NCBI GenBank assembly: GCA_036023115.1
Contig: JAYKKT010000041.1
Location: 5,419,501 to 5,483,500, forward strand
Length of the DNA stretch: 64,000 bases
From: Brasenia schreberi
Lineage: Eukaryota; Streptophyta; Magnoliopsida; Nymphaeales; Cabombaceae
Direction of reading: 5' to 3'
Position 1 is the stretch's first letter; every line of letters starts with the position of its first letter. Made by a program: the position numbers and the translations under genes. Positions 1-11,174 of the stretch are shown here, one piece after another. The notes beneath the pieces are model-generated. The model saw only the letters and a list, made by a program, of their open reading frames with translations, was not told where the DNA came from and made no database searches.

Positions 1-142
1 ATCAAGTTGTTTTAGACTAGAATTAGCTATAAGTTCGAGGAAAACATGTGCACCATGTAATTAATTCAAGCAACTTATGATTTAAGATTTTTTAATATGA
101 TTAACTTATTGTTTACACATGATTTTTAACTTTTTGTAATAG

Positions 143-760
143 CTGAATGGTGGATGACCTTTGGTTATGGATGCCCTGAATTGCAAAGTTTTGTTATACG
201 GGTTTTGAGCCTTACTTGTAGTGCTACCCCATGTGAGCGCAACTGGAGTACCTTTGAAATGGTAAGAAATTAAGAATTATGATTTTCATTTACATTATAA
301 ATAAATGAAAGTTTTTTTTATTGAGTTAACAACTTACCTAAATTCTTTCTCTTATCTTAGATTCATACGAAGAAAATGAATAGATTATTGCATCGATTTA
401 GCTTTTGTGCAATATAATGAAAAGCTCAGAAGAAGGTACGAAGAGAGGAAATCTAATGGAGCAAATTTTGGTCCTATCATGTTGGCATCGGTTGAAGATC
501 ACGATGAATATCCTACTGATGACGAGTTCATTGGTGACGATGATTCCCTTACTTGGTAAAATGTTGATATGGCATCTGAAGCATCAAGAGCGGGTGCTAC
601 TGCGGTTTATACAAGGTTGAGGACGCGAAAGCGACAAAGAAGGCAAAGCAAAGGGAAGGATAAGATGCCTATGGAAGATGAAGAAGAATTTAATTTTGAA
701 GAAACAGATGAAGATGAAGAGGAAATAGAAGAATACGGATCTTGTTCTGAAAATGAGTGA
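143..760 (+). pseudogene. hAT transposase C-terminal dimerisation region, decayed (hAT-A)
   Basis: Residues encoded at about 143-261 (EWWMTFG, then CERNWSTFEM) match the hAT C-terminal dimerisation domain, the part of the transposase that lets it form oligomers. A 99-bp GT-AG intron fits 262-360, and the sequence resumes at 361 with IHTKKMNRL, the usual continuation in plant hAT proteins. There is a frame change near 403 (the RLNDL segment is missing) and an in-frame TAA at 557-559. The tail to 760 is acidic and ends EYGSCSENE. The N-terminal zinc finger and catalytic core are outside the window. With a frameshift and a stop it cannot give a full transposase. Family assignment is from motif memory, not a search. 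Confidence 0.8.
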
Positions 761-1092
761 ACATGACCTAAACAATTAAGTCTGATTGTAAATTTGTAAT
801 TGAATTTTGATGGATGTTATATACTTTTTGAATTAGCTTATTGGCCTTTATGTACTTTTGATGGATGTATAACATTATATACAATCTTTAAAAATAATTT
901 CTATGGCTACTTTGCCTGCTTTATTACAAATTGTCATTCAATGAAATTATCATCGTCTTTGATTAGTGGGTAAGTATAATTAAAATAATGTAATCTGTTA
1001 TTTGTAGTTGCAAGTGATCGTGTTGTTTATAAACTGATGGCACATTCGTTATCTTGTGATGTAGGTGATCATCGAGTGGACATGGTTAATAT

Positions 1093-1444
1093 AAAGTTTG
1101 GACATTAAAGAAAAAAGGAAAGACAAAAGAAGATCATGAACTCCTATCACCAAGATGTTCAACAGTTCAAACTTCAAATAATGAGAGATTAAGACAATAG
1201 CACCTGGACGGACATATCAAAGGCACACGAGATTCCCAGATGTTCCTGAATTTGCTTAATACAGTGCATTCCATATGATATCCAGCAAATTCAGGAATAT
1301 CAGGGAATCTCGTGTGCCTTTGATATATCCGTCCAAGTGTTATTGCCTTAATATCTCATTTGAAGTTTTACCTATTGAACATATTGGTGATAGGAGTTTC
1401 TGATCTTCTTTTACCTTTCTTTTTTGCTTTAATGTCCAAACTTT
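1093..1444. repeat. Long imperfect inverted repeat (foldback) with 27-nt loop
   Basis: The arm at about 1093-1256 is the reverse complement of 1284-1444 at roughly 85-90 percent identity by eye, leaving a loop of about 27 nt. The innermost 26 bp of each arm differ at only two positions. It could be a foldback/MITE nested in hAT-A, or a transcribed hairpin that is processed to small RNAs. No clear target duplication is visible at the outer ends. Confidence 0.85.
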
Positions 1445-1731
1445 CATGCACTTTGGCTGGAGATGAGACATACTACAAATAATATGGGCTAAAAGGTATG
1501 TGACATTCCTCCTTTACTACTTTTTCCTATTAGTGATTGTTTTGCTCGTTCATTTATTAAAGAACTGGTTATGTTTCATGATATTTCTTAGAAGTTAGAA
1601 AACCTATTATATATATATATATATAATTTTGTTATTATAAATAAAAGTGTACCGCTAAATCCGTTATATCCCCGCTACCGCTATATCAAGGTCAGCCGCT
1701 AACAACCCGCTAACTGCTATTGATAACATAG

Positions 1732-3622
1732 ATGCAGTAACTATAAAGCAGTTGGGAAGGAGTTAGCGGATACTTATGGGACTTTCTATTGGACACCATG
1801 AGCAACCCATTGTTTAGATCTCATCCTTCAAGATATTGGTGAGATGGATGAGATAAAGGCAACAACTGAGTGTTGTCAAGATATCACCAAATTTATCTAT
1901 AACCATTCATTCGTATTGTGTATTATGAGAAGATATCCAGATGGTACAGAGCTTCTCTGTAAGGTTGCAACTCGGTTTGCAACTAATTTCTTATCTATAA
2001 AGAGTATTGACATAAGCAAGTCTTTAAGAGAATGTTCTCCTCAGATGAGTGGCAACAATTTGCAGAGTTACCTCAAAATAGAAGAAAGAGAAAATTGAAT
2101 GAGATTTCAGAGACAGTCTTCAGGAGTACATTTTGGAATGCATGTGTTAGTTATAAAGAGTATTGACATAAACAAGTCTTTTTAAGAGAATGTTCTCTTC
2201 AGATGAGTGGCAACAATTTGCAGAGTTGCCTCAAAATAAAAGAAAGAGAAAATTGAATGAGATTTCAGAGACAGTCTTCGGGAGTACATTTTAAAATGCA
2301 TGTGTTAGACTGTTGAGGATTACATGTCCATTAGTGAAGGTTTTGAGATTGACTGATAGCGAGAAGAAACCATCTATGGGCTACCTTTATGAAGCCATTG
2401 ATAGGACAAAAGAAGCTATTAGAAATAATTTTAATGGAAAAAAGAGAGATTATGTGGCCGTGTGAAAAATTTTAGATAATAGATGGAATAAACAATTGCA
2501 TCAGCCTATTCATGCAATTGCATATTATCTAAACCCAGCATTCAGGTACTCAACAAGCTTCTAAAGGGACGGTGAGGTTAATCGAGGCATCATTTATTAT
2601 ATAGATAGATTAGTCCCTTATGAGAATAGAACAGATGCTATACATCGAGAGATAGAGATCTATGATAATACTCTTCACTTAATGGGTTTGCCTGTAGCAA
2701 TTCACAACTACACTAATATAAGTTTCTTAAATCTTATATTATTGTGGATTAAGTCTCTAATGTTTGCCTTTTTCTATAGATGTTTGATATAATAGGTTTG
2801 GAAGGTATTGCCCAAACCTTAGAGATTTTGCAGTAAGAGTTTTGAGTCAAACATATAGTGTAACAGGTTGTGAAAGGAATTGTAGTGTCTTTAAACACAT
2901 TCATACAAAAAAGCGCAAATAGGTTGGAACATAAGCGGCTGAATGACTTAGTTTTTATTCGTTGTAACATGCGGCTTCGCAAAAGGTAATCTTGTATTAG
3001 TTAGTACTTAAAGATTCAATTCAATATATTGTTTGACTTCAATTATTAATGTTATTTACTAATTACTTATCTTTCTTTCTTGTAGGCAATTGAAAACGGT
3101 AAATAGAGAAGAAAGTCAATTTGATCCAATAAGTTTGGATAATTTTGAATTATTAGAAGACTGGATTATAGAAGATAGCGAAGAAAATGAAGAAGACATC
3201 GCATGGATTAATTTGGAAGGAGCGCAACAAAATTATCAAGGAGATGAAGATTTTGATTTTGAAGCATAAGGTAGTGATGAGGATCTTCAGCAAGAAGAAG
3301 ATGAAGATTATTTAGTTGATGGTCCTAATTATAATATGTAAATGTAAATGTATTTCATTTTTTGCTTCATAATATGTAAATTTTATTCAATTGTTCAATG
3401 GTGAATCATGATCAAATCATCAATATGTACTCAACTTTGCATTATATAAATTCTTTGCAATTACCAGATTTTTCCTAAATTTTTTCTAATTTTTCTTGAT
3501 TTTTTTTACTAATTTTTACTAATTTTTCCTAATTTTTTTAATATTTTTTAATATTAAAATACGATACGATACGCCGGTATTATGGAGCAAAACGACACAC
3601 GACACGATATGCATCAGACAAC
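1732..3622 (+). pseudogene. hAT-B transposase copy 1, decayed
   Basis: Reading from 1740 the sequence encodes NYKAVG, then HCLDLILQDIGEMDEIK near 1805-1855, typical of the central (DUF659/RNase H-like) part of plant hAT transposases. YLYEAIDRTKEAIR follows near 2380-2425, and a C-terminal dimerisation domain (GCERNCSVFKHIHTKKRNRLEHKRLNDLVF) is spread over about 2868-2960 in broken frames. A GT-AG intron fits about 2987-3085, and an acidic tail ends in a stop near 3340. Several stops, frameshifts and an internal 158-bp duplication make it inactive. The left part was displaced by the hAT-A insertion. The 3' end near 3622 closely resembles that of copy 2 near 5790. Confidence 0.75.
1994..2308 (+). 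repeat. 158-bp tandem duplication inside hAT-B copy 1
   Basis: The segment 1994-2150 is repeated at 2151-2308 with a few substitutions, including a stop created in the second copy where the first reads STFWNAC. The downstream copy of the same element (3623-5790) has this segment only once, so the duplication arose after the two copies separated. Confidence 0.85.
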
Positions 3623-5790
3623 ATTAGATGCAATTGCTAACATTAGTTTAGGATATAAGATACCTTATTATCAAAAGTTTAAAGAAAACTATTAGATAAG
3701 ATTGTAGTTGAAGTGAAAGAATATTGTTCGAATTTGAGAGACTCATGTAAGGAGACATGATGTACTATGATCACAGGCGAGGAAAGACTTTGTTAAACTT
3801 TTTTTCTATTGTTCTAAAGGACTTATATTTTTTAGATCTCTAGACATGTGGGGAGAGGCATACTACAAAGGTCCTAAGGCAAGAGTTTGATAAGGTGATA
3901 TCCGAGGTTGAGTTACAAAATGTATTCCAATTAATTATAGATGATGTAGCTAACTATAAAGCAGTTTAAAGGAGTTAGCAGATACTTATGGAACTTTCTA
4001 TTGGATACCATACTGAACTCATTGTTTAGATCTCATCCTGAGATGGATGAGATAAAGGCAACAACTTAGTGTCGCCAAGATATCGCTAAATTTATCTATA
4101 ACAATGCTTTTGTGTTATGTATGACGAAGAGATATACATATAGTGCAGAACTCTTTTCTATAGTTGCAACTCGATTTGCAACTTATTTCTTATATATAAG
4201 TAGCATTGTGAAACAAAAACGAGCTTTGAAGACAATATTCTCTTCGGATGAGTAGCAACAATTTGCAAAGTTGCCTCAAAATAGAAGAAACAAGAAGCTT
4301 AATAAGGGTTCAGAAACAATCTTTAGGAGTACATTTTGGAACTCATGTGTTAGGCTATTGAGGATTATATGTCATTTAGTAAAAGTTTTGAGATTAACTG
4401 ACACTAAGGAGAAACCATCTATGGGATATCTTTATGAAGCCATAAAAAAGACAAAAGAAGGCATTAGAAGCAATTTCAATGAAAGAAAGAGGGATTATGT
4501 GCCAGTGTGGAACATTATATATAACAAATGAAACACATAATTACATCAACCTATTAATGCAATAGTTTATTACCTAAATCTAGCAATTAGGTATTCAACA
4601 ACCTTTAAATGGGACGGTGAGGTACACCGGGGTATCATTGATTGTATAGACAGATTGATCTCTTATGAGAGTAGAGTAGATATTATATATCGAGAGATGG
4701 AGATCTACGATAATGCTCTTCACTTGATGAGCTTGTCTATAGCCATTCACAACCGCACTAATATGCGCCCAGGTAAACTGTTTATCTTAATATTTAAGTT
4801 TCTTAAATCTTATATTTAGTGTGTATTAAGTCTCATGTTTGTTTTTTTCTATCATATATTTAATGAAATAGGTTTAAAAGTAATTGTCATAACTTTAGAG
4901 ATTTTGTAATAGTAAGAGTTGTGAGTCAAACTTGTAGTGGAACGGGTTGTGAAAGGAATTGAAGTGTCTTCGAATACATCCACATAAAAAAGCACAATAT
5001 GTTGAAACATAAGTGGCTTAATGACTTAGTTTTTATTCGTTGTAACATACAGCTCCCACATAGGTAATCTTGTATTAGTTACGACTTAAATATTCAAGTC
5101 AATATTTTATTTCACTTAAATTGTTAATATTATTTTAGCCAACCCCATCTAGTATGGGAAAAGGCTTAGTTGTTGTTGTTGTTAATATTATTTATTAATT
5201 ACTTTTCTTTCTTTCTTGCTGGCAATCAAAAAAGTTAAATAAGGAAGAAACCCAATTTGATCCAATAACTTTTGATAATTTTGATATATTAAAGGAATTG
5301 ATTATGAAATATAATGAAGCAAATGCACTCCTAACCGAAGAAGACATTGCATAGATTATTTTAGGAGTGCAACAATAATATCATCAAGAGGATGATCATT
5401 TTGATTTAATTTTGAAGGAGAGCAACAATAATATCATCATGGGGATGATTTTGATTTTAAGGTACAAGGTGGTGAGGATCTTAAATAAGGAGAAGATGAA
5501 GATTATTTACTTGATCATGATTACAATGTGTAAATGTATTTTTTTCCAATTATGCAAGTTGTATTTTTTCTAAGGATGTCTAATGCTTCAAAATATGTAA
5601 TTTCTTTTTTAATTATTGAACGGTGAATGGTGAATATGTACTAATTTTTTGCATTATATGAATTCTTTGTAATTATCATATTTTTTTGAATTTTTTTAGA
5701 TTTTTACTATTTTTAGCATTAAATTACGATATAGGGTGATACAATACGTATACATATTATGGACCAAAATGATACAGAATACGATACGCA
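3623..5790 (+). pseudogene. hAT-B transposase copy 2, decayed
   Basis: This is a second, head-to-tail copy of the same hAT family. It begins inside the transposase with LDAIANISLGYKIPYYQKF near 3627, continues with NYKAV near 3953 and a clean stretch at 4271-4531 (STFWNSCVRLLRIICHLVKV, then SMGYLYEAIKKTKEGIRSNF). It ends with the dimerisation domain near 4910-5055 and an acidic tail to about 5530. Frames shift several times. A 43-bp LINE tail interrupts it at 5136-5178. The extra 158-bp repeat of copy 1 is absent. It cannot encode an active enzyme. Confidence 0.75.
5136..5178 (+). mobile_element. Ultra-short RTE-like LINE 3' tail insertion
   Basis: Only the last 43 bp of the local RTE-like LINE family are present, ending in the characteristic (GTT)n tail. 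Both sides carry TTGTTAATATTATTT (5121-5135 and 5179-5193), a 15-bp target-site duplication, which shows a genuine, severely 5'-truncated insertion into hAT-B copy 2. Confidence 0.85.
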
Positions 5791-5869
5791 TCGAACAACA
5801 CTGAGTTAAACGGTGCTTGGGGGAAAAGTTACTTTTGGGTGTGCATGAGTTTTAAAGTTCCAGAGGTTG

Positions 5870-5977
5870 TAGGATCCAATCTCTCTCTAATATAGAGAGA
5901 GAGAGAGAGAGAAAAGAGAGATGAGAGGGCTCGGTGAAAACAAAGAATCCATGTAGCCGACCCCATAGGCTTAGTTG

Positions 5978-6060
<83 letters not shown>
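5870..6060. repeat. Microsatellites (GA)n and (TA)n around a LINE tail remnant
   Basis: A GA-rich tract lies near 5894-5928. A LINE 3' end remnant at about 5936-5978 reads AACAAAGAATCCATGTAGCC and then has an internal deletion. It is followed by (TA)n at 5979-6022 and (GA)n at 6022-6059. The microsatellite may have grown from the LINE's simple-repeat tail. Confidence 0.8.
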
Positions 6061-6890
6061 CGGTTATACTTGGCAATGACCCAAATGATCCCTTAGTTGG
6101 CTAGAACCAAGTAACAAACTTCATGTATCCAGATGTTTGTGATGAGATACTTTACATGCCACACACGGGACACAAAATCAATTTCTAGTACTAGAACCAC
6201 TTTCTTTCAATAAGGAGAAAGAAAACGTAGCATGCCATCACTCAAATGATCCCTTAGTTGGCTAAATAAAAATTGAATAATCTTGAGATTCTAACTATGA
6301 ATCTATCTATAAGACTAACTTAAAGATAGTTTTCAAGAAGGCAATTTTGCTATACTAATAGCATGGGGTTCTCAATAGGGCAGGAATATGTATCTTACCA
6401 ATGCATTCCTAGGTTAATAATGCCATATGAAACCTAAAGAAATTCCCACAAAAGCATACATGGTTATCTTTGTAACGAAGCAAGACTTCGATCACGGGTG
6501 ACCTTCACAGTCCATCAATACTCAATTGTGCAATGCAATCCACATAAAACAAATTATCAAACACTTGTTGTGCACGAGAGAGTAAGAAAGAATCAAATGT
6601 ATTTAATTTCAAGCATTAAGGCATACATCTAAGAGTTGCTGCTAACAATAACTAGTTGTTGTTGGACTAACCGTTGGTACCAATGTTGCTAACAGCTACA
6701 TACATTTTAACACCCCCCTCAAACTTTACGAGGGTAATACAAAAAAATTGACTATTAAAAAGTAGAATCTTGGCGTATTGAAGGTTAAGGTTTCTTTGCA
6801 TATATTATTCACGAACATAATGACGATCCATTTTGATGTGTTGTGTCATTTTCATCTAAATGTTGCAATGTATAGGATTGTCTCTAGGAG
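6060..6890 (-). mobile_element. Ty1/copia 3' end fragment, minus strand (LTR plus RNase H end)
   Basis: On the minus strand, about 6775-6890 encodes TQHIKMDRHYVRE, which matches the end of copia RNase H (usual form KHIEVDCHFVRE). It is followed by a purine-rich tract around 6711-6730 and a putative LTR whose TG-side edge is near 6710. The arrangement matches the copia element at 47003-55373, where an LTR is likewise followed by a C-rich PPT on the + strand. A 30-bp phrase near 6073-6103 is repeated near 6236-6265. The other LTR edge was not defined. Confidence 0.55.
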
Positions 6891-7930
6891 AAGGTGATCG
6901 GATGTGGTAATAGGAAAGGAGGACTATATGTCATACACCATTTGTAAATTTTAGATTTTGGCTATGGTAACCTTTTTATTAAAAGATGTACTTTTGTGGC
7001 ATAAGAAGCTTCGTCATTTAAATATTCAAAAGTTATCTAATTATAAACCTCTTGATATTAAGGAAATTAAGGATTTTTTTTTACAAAGATGGTACTGGAA
7101 AAATGAATCACATACCTTTTCAAATAAAACCTTTGTCACAAAAGAACCTTTTGAGCTTGTGCATTTGGATGTGTGGAGTCTTGCACCAGTCATGTCATAA
7201 TGAAGCATCTTATACTATGTTATCTTTGTTAATGACTTAACTAGGTTTCCATTGGCCTACTTGCTACAAAGTAAGTCATAAGTTTTCAACAAATTTCTTG
7301 TTTTTCATGCACTTATCAAAAATCAATTTGGTGCTTGTATCAAAATTTTTAGATCTAATTCAGGAGGAGTGTTTAACTCAAAAGAACTTGCAACCCACTT
7401 AGAAAACAATGGTATTTTGTATCAAAAATCTTATACTAAAACTCTATAACAAAATGAACTTACTGAGTAAAAACATCGGAATATTTTGAAAATCAATAGA
7501 ACTTTATTAGTATCTAGTGGGGTTCTCGAATATTTATGGATCAAAGTTGTCATGACATCTGTTTACTTAATAAATAGAATGTTATCCTCTGTCTTAAACA
7601 ATGTCACATGGGGGAAAACTATTCAATGTGGTTCCCAAGTATTCATGTCCAAAGGTGTTTTGTTGCAACTGCTTTGTCTTTACGGATAAGAATGATAAAC
7701 TCTCACCTAGTGCTTTTGAATGTTTTTTTATTGGATATGGTATTGACAAAAAAGGATATAGGTGTTATGATCCTAAGAATGATAAATTATAAGCATCCAA
7801 AGATGTTAAATTTGTTGAAAATGAGTTATATTTTCAAAACAATCTTCTTGAACCTTTATTTGATTATGATTCTTCTTTCTTGATTGATGTTCTTGAAAAT
7901 AATGAAAATAAAGAAGAAAATACAAAGCAT
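6890..7930 (+). pseudogene. Ty1/copia gag-pre-integrase and integrase fragment
   Basis: The segment starts with IGCGNRKGGLYVI and LLWHKKLRHLNIQKL (gag-pre-integrase domain). The integrase core follows (KIFRSNSGGVFNSKEL near 7340-7385, QNELTE then KHRNIL near 7450-7480) and ends with ECFFIGYGIDKKGYRCYDP near 7715-7775. The second catalytic Asp of the usual FRSDNGGE motif is Asn here, and two stops flank the third catalytic motif. The reverse transcriptase is not recognisable downstream; degenerate copia spacer sequence may continue to about 8090. It is in the opposite orientation to the copia piece immediately upstream. Confidence 0.75.
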
Positions 7931-9318
7931 TAAAATGAAGAAGATTGACACATGTATTCAAGAAACATTGTGACCCGGTTTGAAAGATATTATGTTAGAA
8001 GAGAAACCCTTGGATCCATTACCTGACGGCACTCTAGTCGAGCAACAAGACTACCTACTAGGTTTGTTTCCTTTGAAACTATTTCTTCTCAATAAATCTT
8101 GTAACTGCCATTGCATCCATTAGTGAACCTAGATTATCTCAAGTCTCAAAGACTCATAGTAATATGATCACTTATCTTACGAAAATAATTCAGTGTATTC
8201 ATATACCATCTTTATGTGGCAGAATTTGAGCACATGAATGTCACACCTGCTCAACAAACTATTCACATTTCAAAATCTAAAATTCTAATTAGCAAAAGAA
8301 AACCTCCATCGTGTTGCAAAATCCACAAGAAAAGGGAAAGAAACATGTCGGAGCTCCCGAGAAGCATATAAGAGCACCAAGAGACGACGATATGATTCAA
8401 GGTGCACAAGCTTGCCTCTGCATGTAAACCTCACAGAGGAATAAGTACTCCTGAATCAGACGCTACCAGGACGAGCAAACCAACCTTGGGGTTAGGTGCA
8501 AAAAGAGAAACAAAGAAAGGAAAGAATTGCAAAGTGTCTCGTCACAGAGGTTAACTGAAGTTATATACAATTATTCAGTGCAAAGTAATTACTATTATGG
8601 AACAATTATCTCCACCTACTCATAAACGGAAGTACAAACTTCACAGAAACAGAAACCCTTTCGATAATGCATCTCTTCCAAGAAGACCATTCAATGAGAT
8701 ATCAACAAAAGTTCATAGCTATTCCAAATCACATTTTAGCTAACGTTTCAAGAGGCAAAATAGGAAGGAGACAAACCTCTAATATTTTACATGCAAGAAC
8801 ATTTATATGAAAAATCAGTACATTCAAAAACTAACGAATTCTAATTGTATTATTTTTATTACAAAAAAAAGAGCAAATTCTAACTGCGGCTAACAGCTAT
8901 ATTTAGAAACGAAAAGTGCCGTCCATATCATCAGCGGCCAGATGATTAAGAACATGTGCGCACTAGTGCTACCCAAAATAGGATAAGTCATTGAATTGCA
9001 TTTCTAACTGGAGCCACGACATACTTAAAAGGAAAATATCTCAACGTTCATAATCCAAGGGCTTAAACCAGATTTTACCCACAAAACCTCACTAAAACCC
9101 ATTTTCCACTAACCTCAAAGTAACAAAACCCCTCAACCCATATCCAACGCGCGATTCCGGAAAACGCCCCATTTGCAAACAATAAACCCAGCTTCTCAGC
9201 ATCTTTCCAAACCAAAAACACATTCATTTCTTGAATAGCCACTACCGAAACCTCAAGAACAGCTTAAATTCCCAAATCAACAAATCCAGAAAACACCATC
9301 TTTCGGAACGACAAAACT
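7931..9318. other. No gene recognised
   Basis: Frames are short on both strands. The first 150 bases may still be degenerate copia. Some minus-strand segments near 8300-8440 stay open for about 45 codons next to possible splice sites, but I recognise no protein. Confidence 0.4.
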
Positions 9319-9321
9319 TAC

Positions 9322-9560
9322 CGCCATTATAGAAGCACCGAGCAAAAAGGGAGACTTCGAAACCTCCCTCGCGCATAACCCTCAAAGGAAAAAGAAGAAG
9401 AAGAAGAAGAAGGCAGAAACGAGAAGATAATTAATCTTTTCCTCAACCAAGAAACTCCCCCAAGTCGGCACCTGAAACGAAAAAGAGGAAACCCGAATCC
9501 CTACCGTGCGATTGAGACAAGGAAGAAAGAAAAACTCTCCCTCTCCACACACACACACTA
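9322..9560 (-). CDS. Possible first exon of an unidentified minus-strand gene
   Basis: Read on the minus strand, a pyrimidine-rich leader (CT-rich, with TTC repeats at 9390-9412 and a GT run at 9547-9559) leads to ATGGCG at 9327-9322, followed directly by a perfect donor, GTAAGT. This looks like a 5' UTR plus two codons of a host gene transcribed leftward. I could not find a convincing second exon in 7931-9300, so the gene may be broken by the copia fragments or may have a long first intron. The open minus-strand frame 9985-9443 overlaps the leader but resembles no protein I know. This is inference from the splice and leader pattern only. Confidence 0.3.
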
Positions 9561-10837
9561 ACCGGTCGTTCAATTTTTACCCAACATTTTATCTCGTCCA
9601 GGACCCCATCCTCTCTGTCATGTACGTAATCCTTAAAGATCACGTGTAGTGTATCTATTACGTGTACAAAACGTTGGGCGGGCTTGCTTTTCTCCGTTGC
9701 CACTCTATACAAAGCGTACTGGATGTCAAGTATTTGAGTGCATATACAGACAGTTCTATACGTCTGTCTATACAATGAGGAGAGGTCAGAGCGATAGTGT
9801 GCTAACTTGCTCCGGTGATCTAACCGTACAACGTCTACATCACGAGGCTTCCCACTTGCCAGTTTGGTAGAGAGGTGTCTACATACATCACAGGGGCGCG
9901 TGCTTTTAACGTGACGTGTATGGTATGCTTGACGACCTAACAATTCAGCTACGGGCAAAGGATAGCCGTAAACGAATAATATCATCGATCCATGGATTCA
10001 TATTATAATGCACAAACAATTAATGATGTAGGCAAACCACGTTCATCATTCAAATGGTGATACCTCAGTCGGGATTGAATAGTACGAGACGGAAGGCAGA
10101 GGAGTCTTCTTTCTACATGCCCACAGAGGTGATCAGTTGTATCGCTTCGCAAGTCAGTCACACGCACAATCCCGTAGAGGAAAGAAAGATGATGTGTGTG
10201 TGAGAGAGAGAAGAGTTCTTCATTAATCTCTCGAACATAAAGAGACTCTTCCATGGGTCGGTTACATGAGAAGCTCTAAAAAGGGCAACTCTCAAGGGTT
10301 GCAGCATGAGAGGCACTCAGGAGAGGTTTTTAACCGAAAAAGGTGGGCTCTCAACGGATCATACTCGAGAGGAAGGGTATATAGGACAAGAAAGCCCCAA
10401 GAGAATCACATACAAACTATACAAGTAACTGGAGGTGCATGTTGGGAAATCCAAATCTTAGAAAATGCAAATGTATTTAAAGTTGCAAAATCACAACAAA
10501 TCTCCGACCAAGTGAGAAGAACCGTTGCTCAAGAATGCTATGAGGATAGAATTTTACCAATGAGAAAGGAGACAAGTAAGAGTTTCATCACAAACATGAT
10601 TGTCGAGATGTACTAGGAGAATCCACTATTTACCTTTGCACTATTGACGTAGACAACAAATAAATAGAACCGACATTATTAATTGACAAACTAGTGATGT
10701 CCATACATTTAAAAATAGTTAAAGAGATCATTCCAAAGGAAACTCGAAATTGATTATGCCGGAAAATCCAAAAGACGAAGAAAGAACCTAGGAACTGGCC
10801 ATCAAAGTGAATAACAAAGGAGGATAATGATAAAGGT
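9561..10837. other. Unannotated region with chance open frames
   Basis: This stretch is less AT-rich than its surroundings. It has open frames on the minus strand (9985-9443 and 10254-10003) and the plus strand (10266-10616), but none shows a recognisable domain. If the exon at 9322-9560 is real, 9561-10250 would be its promoter side. Confidence 0.35.
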
Positions 10838-11170
10838 AAAAATGGTGGAAGCTCGATAACAAAAAGCTAGAGAAAGGAAACATGCCGAAGAAAGTGAGGA
10901 ACGACTCACTTATTACCGCCTCAAAGGCTCTATAGAAAGAACCAAAGAGATTGAGAAAGGCATGAATACACATCAAGAATCCAAGCTTCTTTAAAAGAGT
11001 TGCATCGTTCAAGGCGGTAAAATGGCAAGTTGGATAATAAAAAGCCGGAGCAAGAAAACGTGTCAAAGAAAGTAAGGGACGACTCACCTGTTATTGCCTT
11101 AGAGGCTCTATAAAAGGAACCAAAGAGTGAGAAAGGCATGAATACACATCAAGAATCCACGTTTCTTTAC
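10838..11170 (+). repeat. Diverged tandem duplication with TATA-like boxes
   Basis: The unit at about 10838-10994 is repeated at about 11020-11170 (shared phrases GGCATGAATACACATCAAG and CGACTCAC). Each unit holds a TATA-like core, clearest as CTCTATAAAAGGAACC in the second. This looks like a duplicated core promoter of a solo LTR, but the LTR edges were not defined. Confidence 0.6.
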
Positions 11171-11174
11171 TTTC

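Larger units (their letters stand above)
1..1731 (+). mobile_element. hAT-type DNA transposon (hAT-A), 3' part
   Basis: The element runs in from outside the window and ends at 1731. Its last bases read, in reverse complement, CTATGTTATCAATAGC. About 185 bp of this end is also found, inverted, at the left end of the element at 49604-52099, whose borders are fixed by an 8-bp duplication. The flanking sequence from 1732 is hAT-B transposase sequence also present near 3940-3960, so hAT-A appears to have inserted into hAT-B, with ATGCAGTA at 1732-1739 as the likely right target copy. It carries a transposase remnant at 143-760 and a foldback at 1093-1444. A (TA)n run lies near 1610-1625. The left end is not visible. 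Confidence 0.75.

Noticed and set aside
9443..9985. 180-codon minus-strand open frame
   Set aside because: It overlaps a CT-rich leader-like region, its peptide is low in hydrophobic structure and shows no domain I know. Its length is within chance for a locally GC-richer stretch.
10003..10254. 83-codon minus-strand open frame
   Set aside because: No recognisable protein and no supporting splice or codon pattern.
10266..10616. 116-codon plus-strand open frame
   Set aside because: It reads like translated non-coding repeat sequence. No domain was recognised and the surroundings look like degenerate LTR material.
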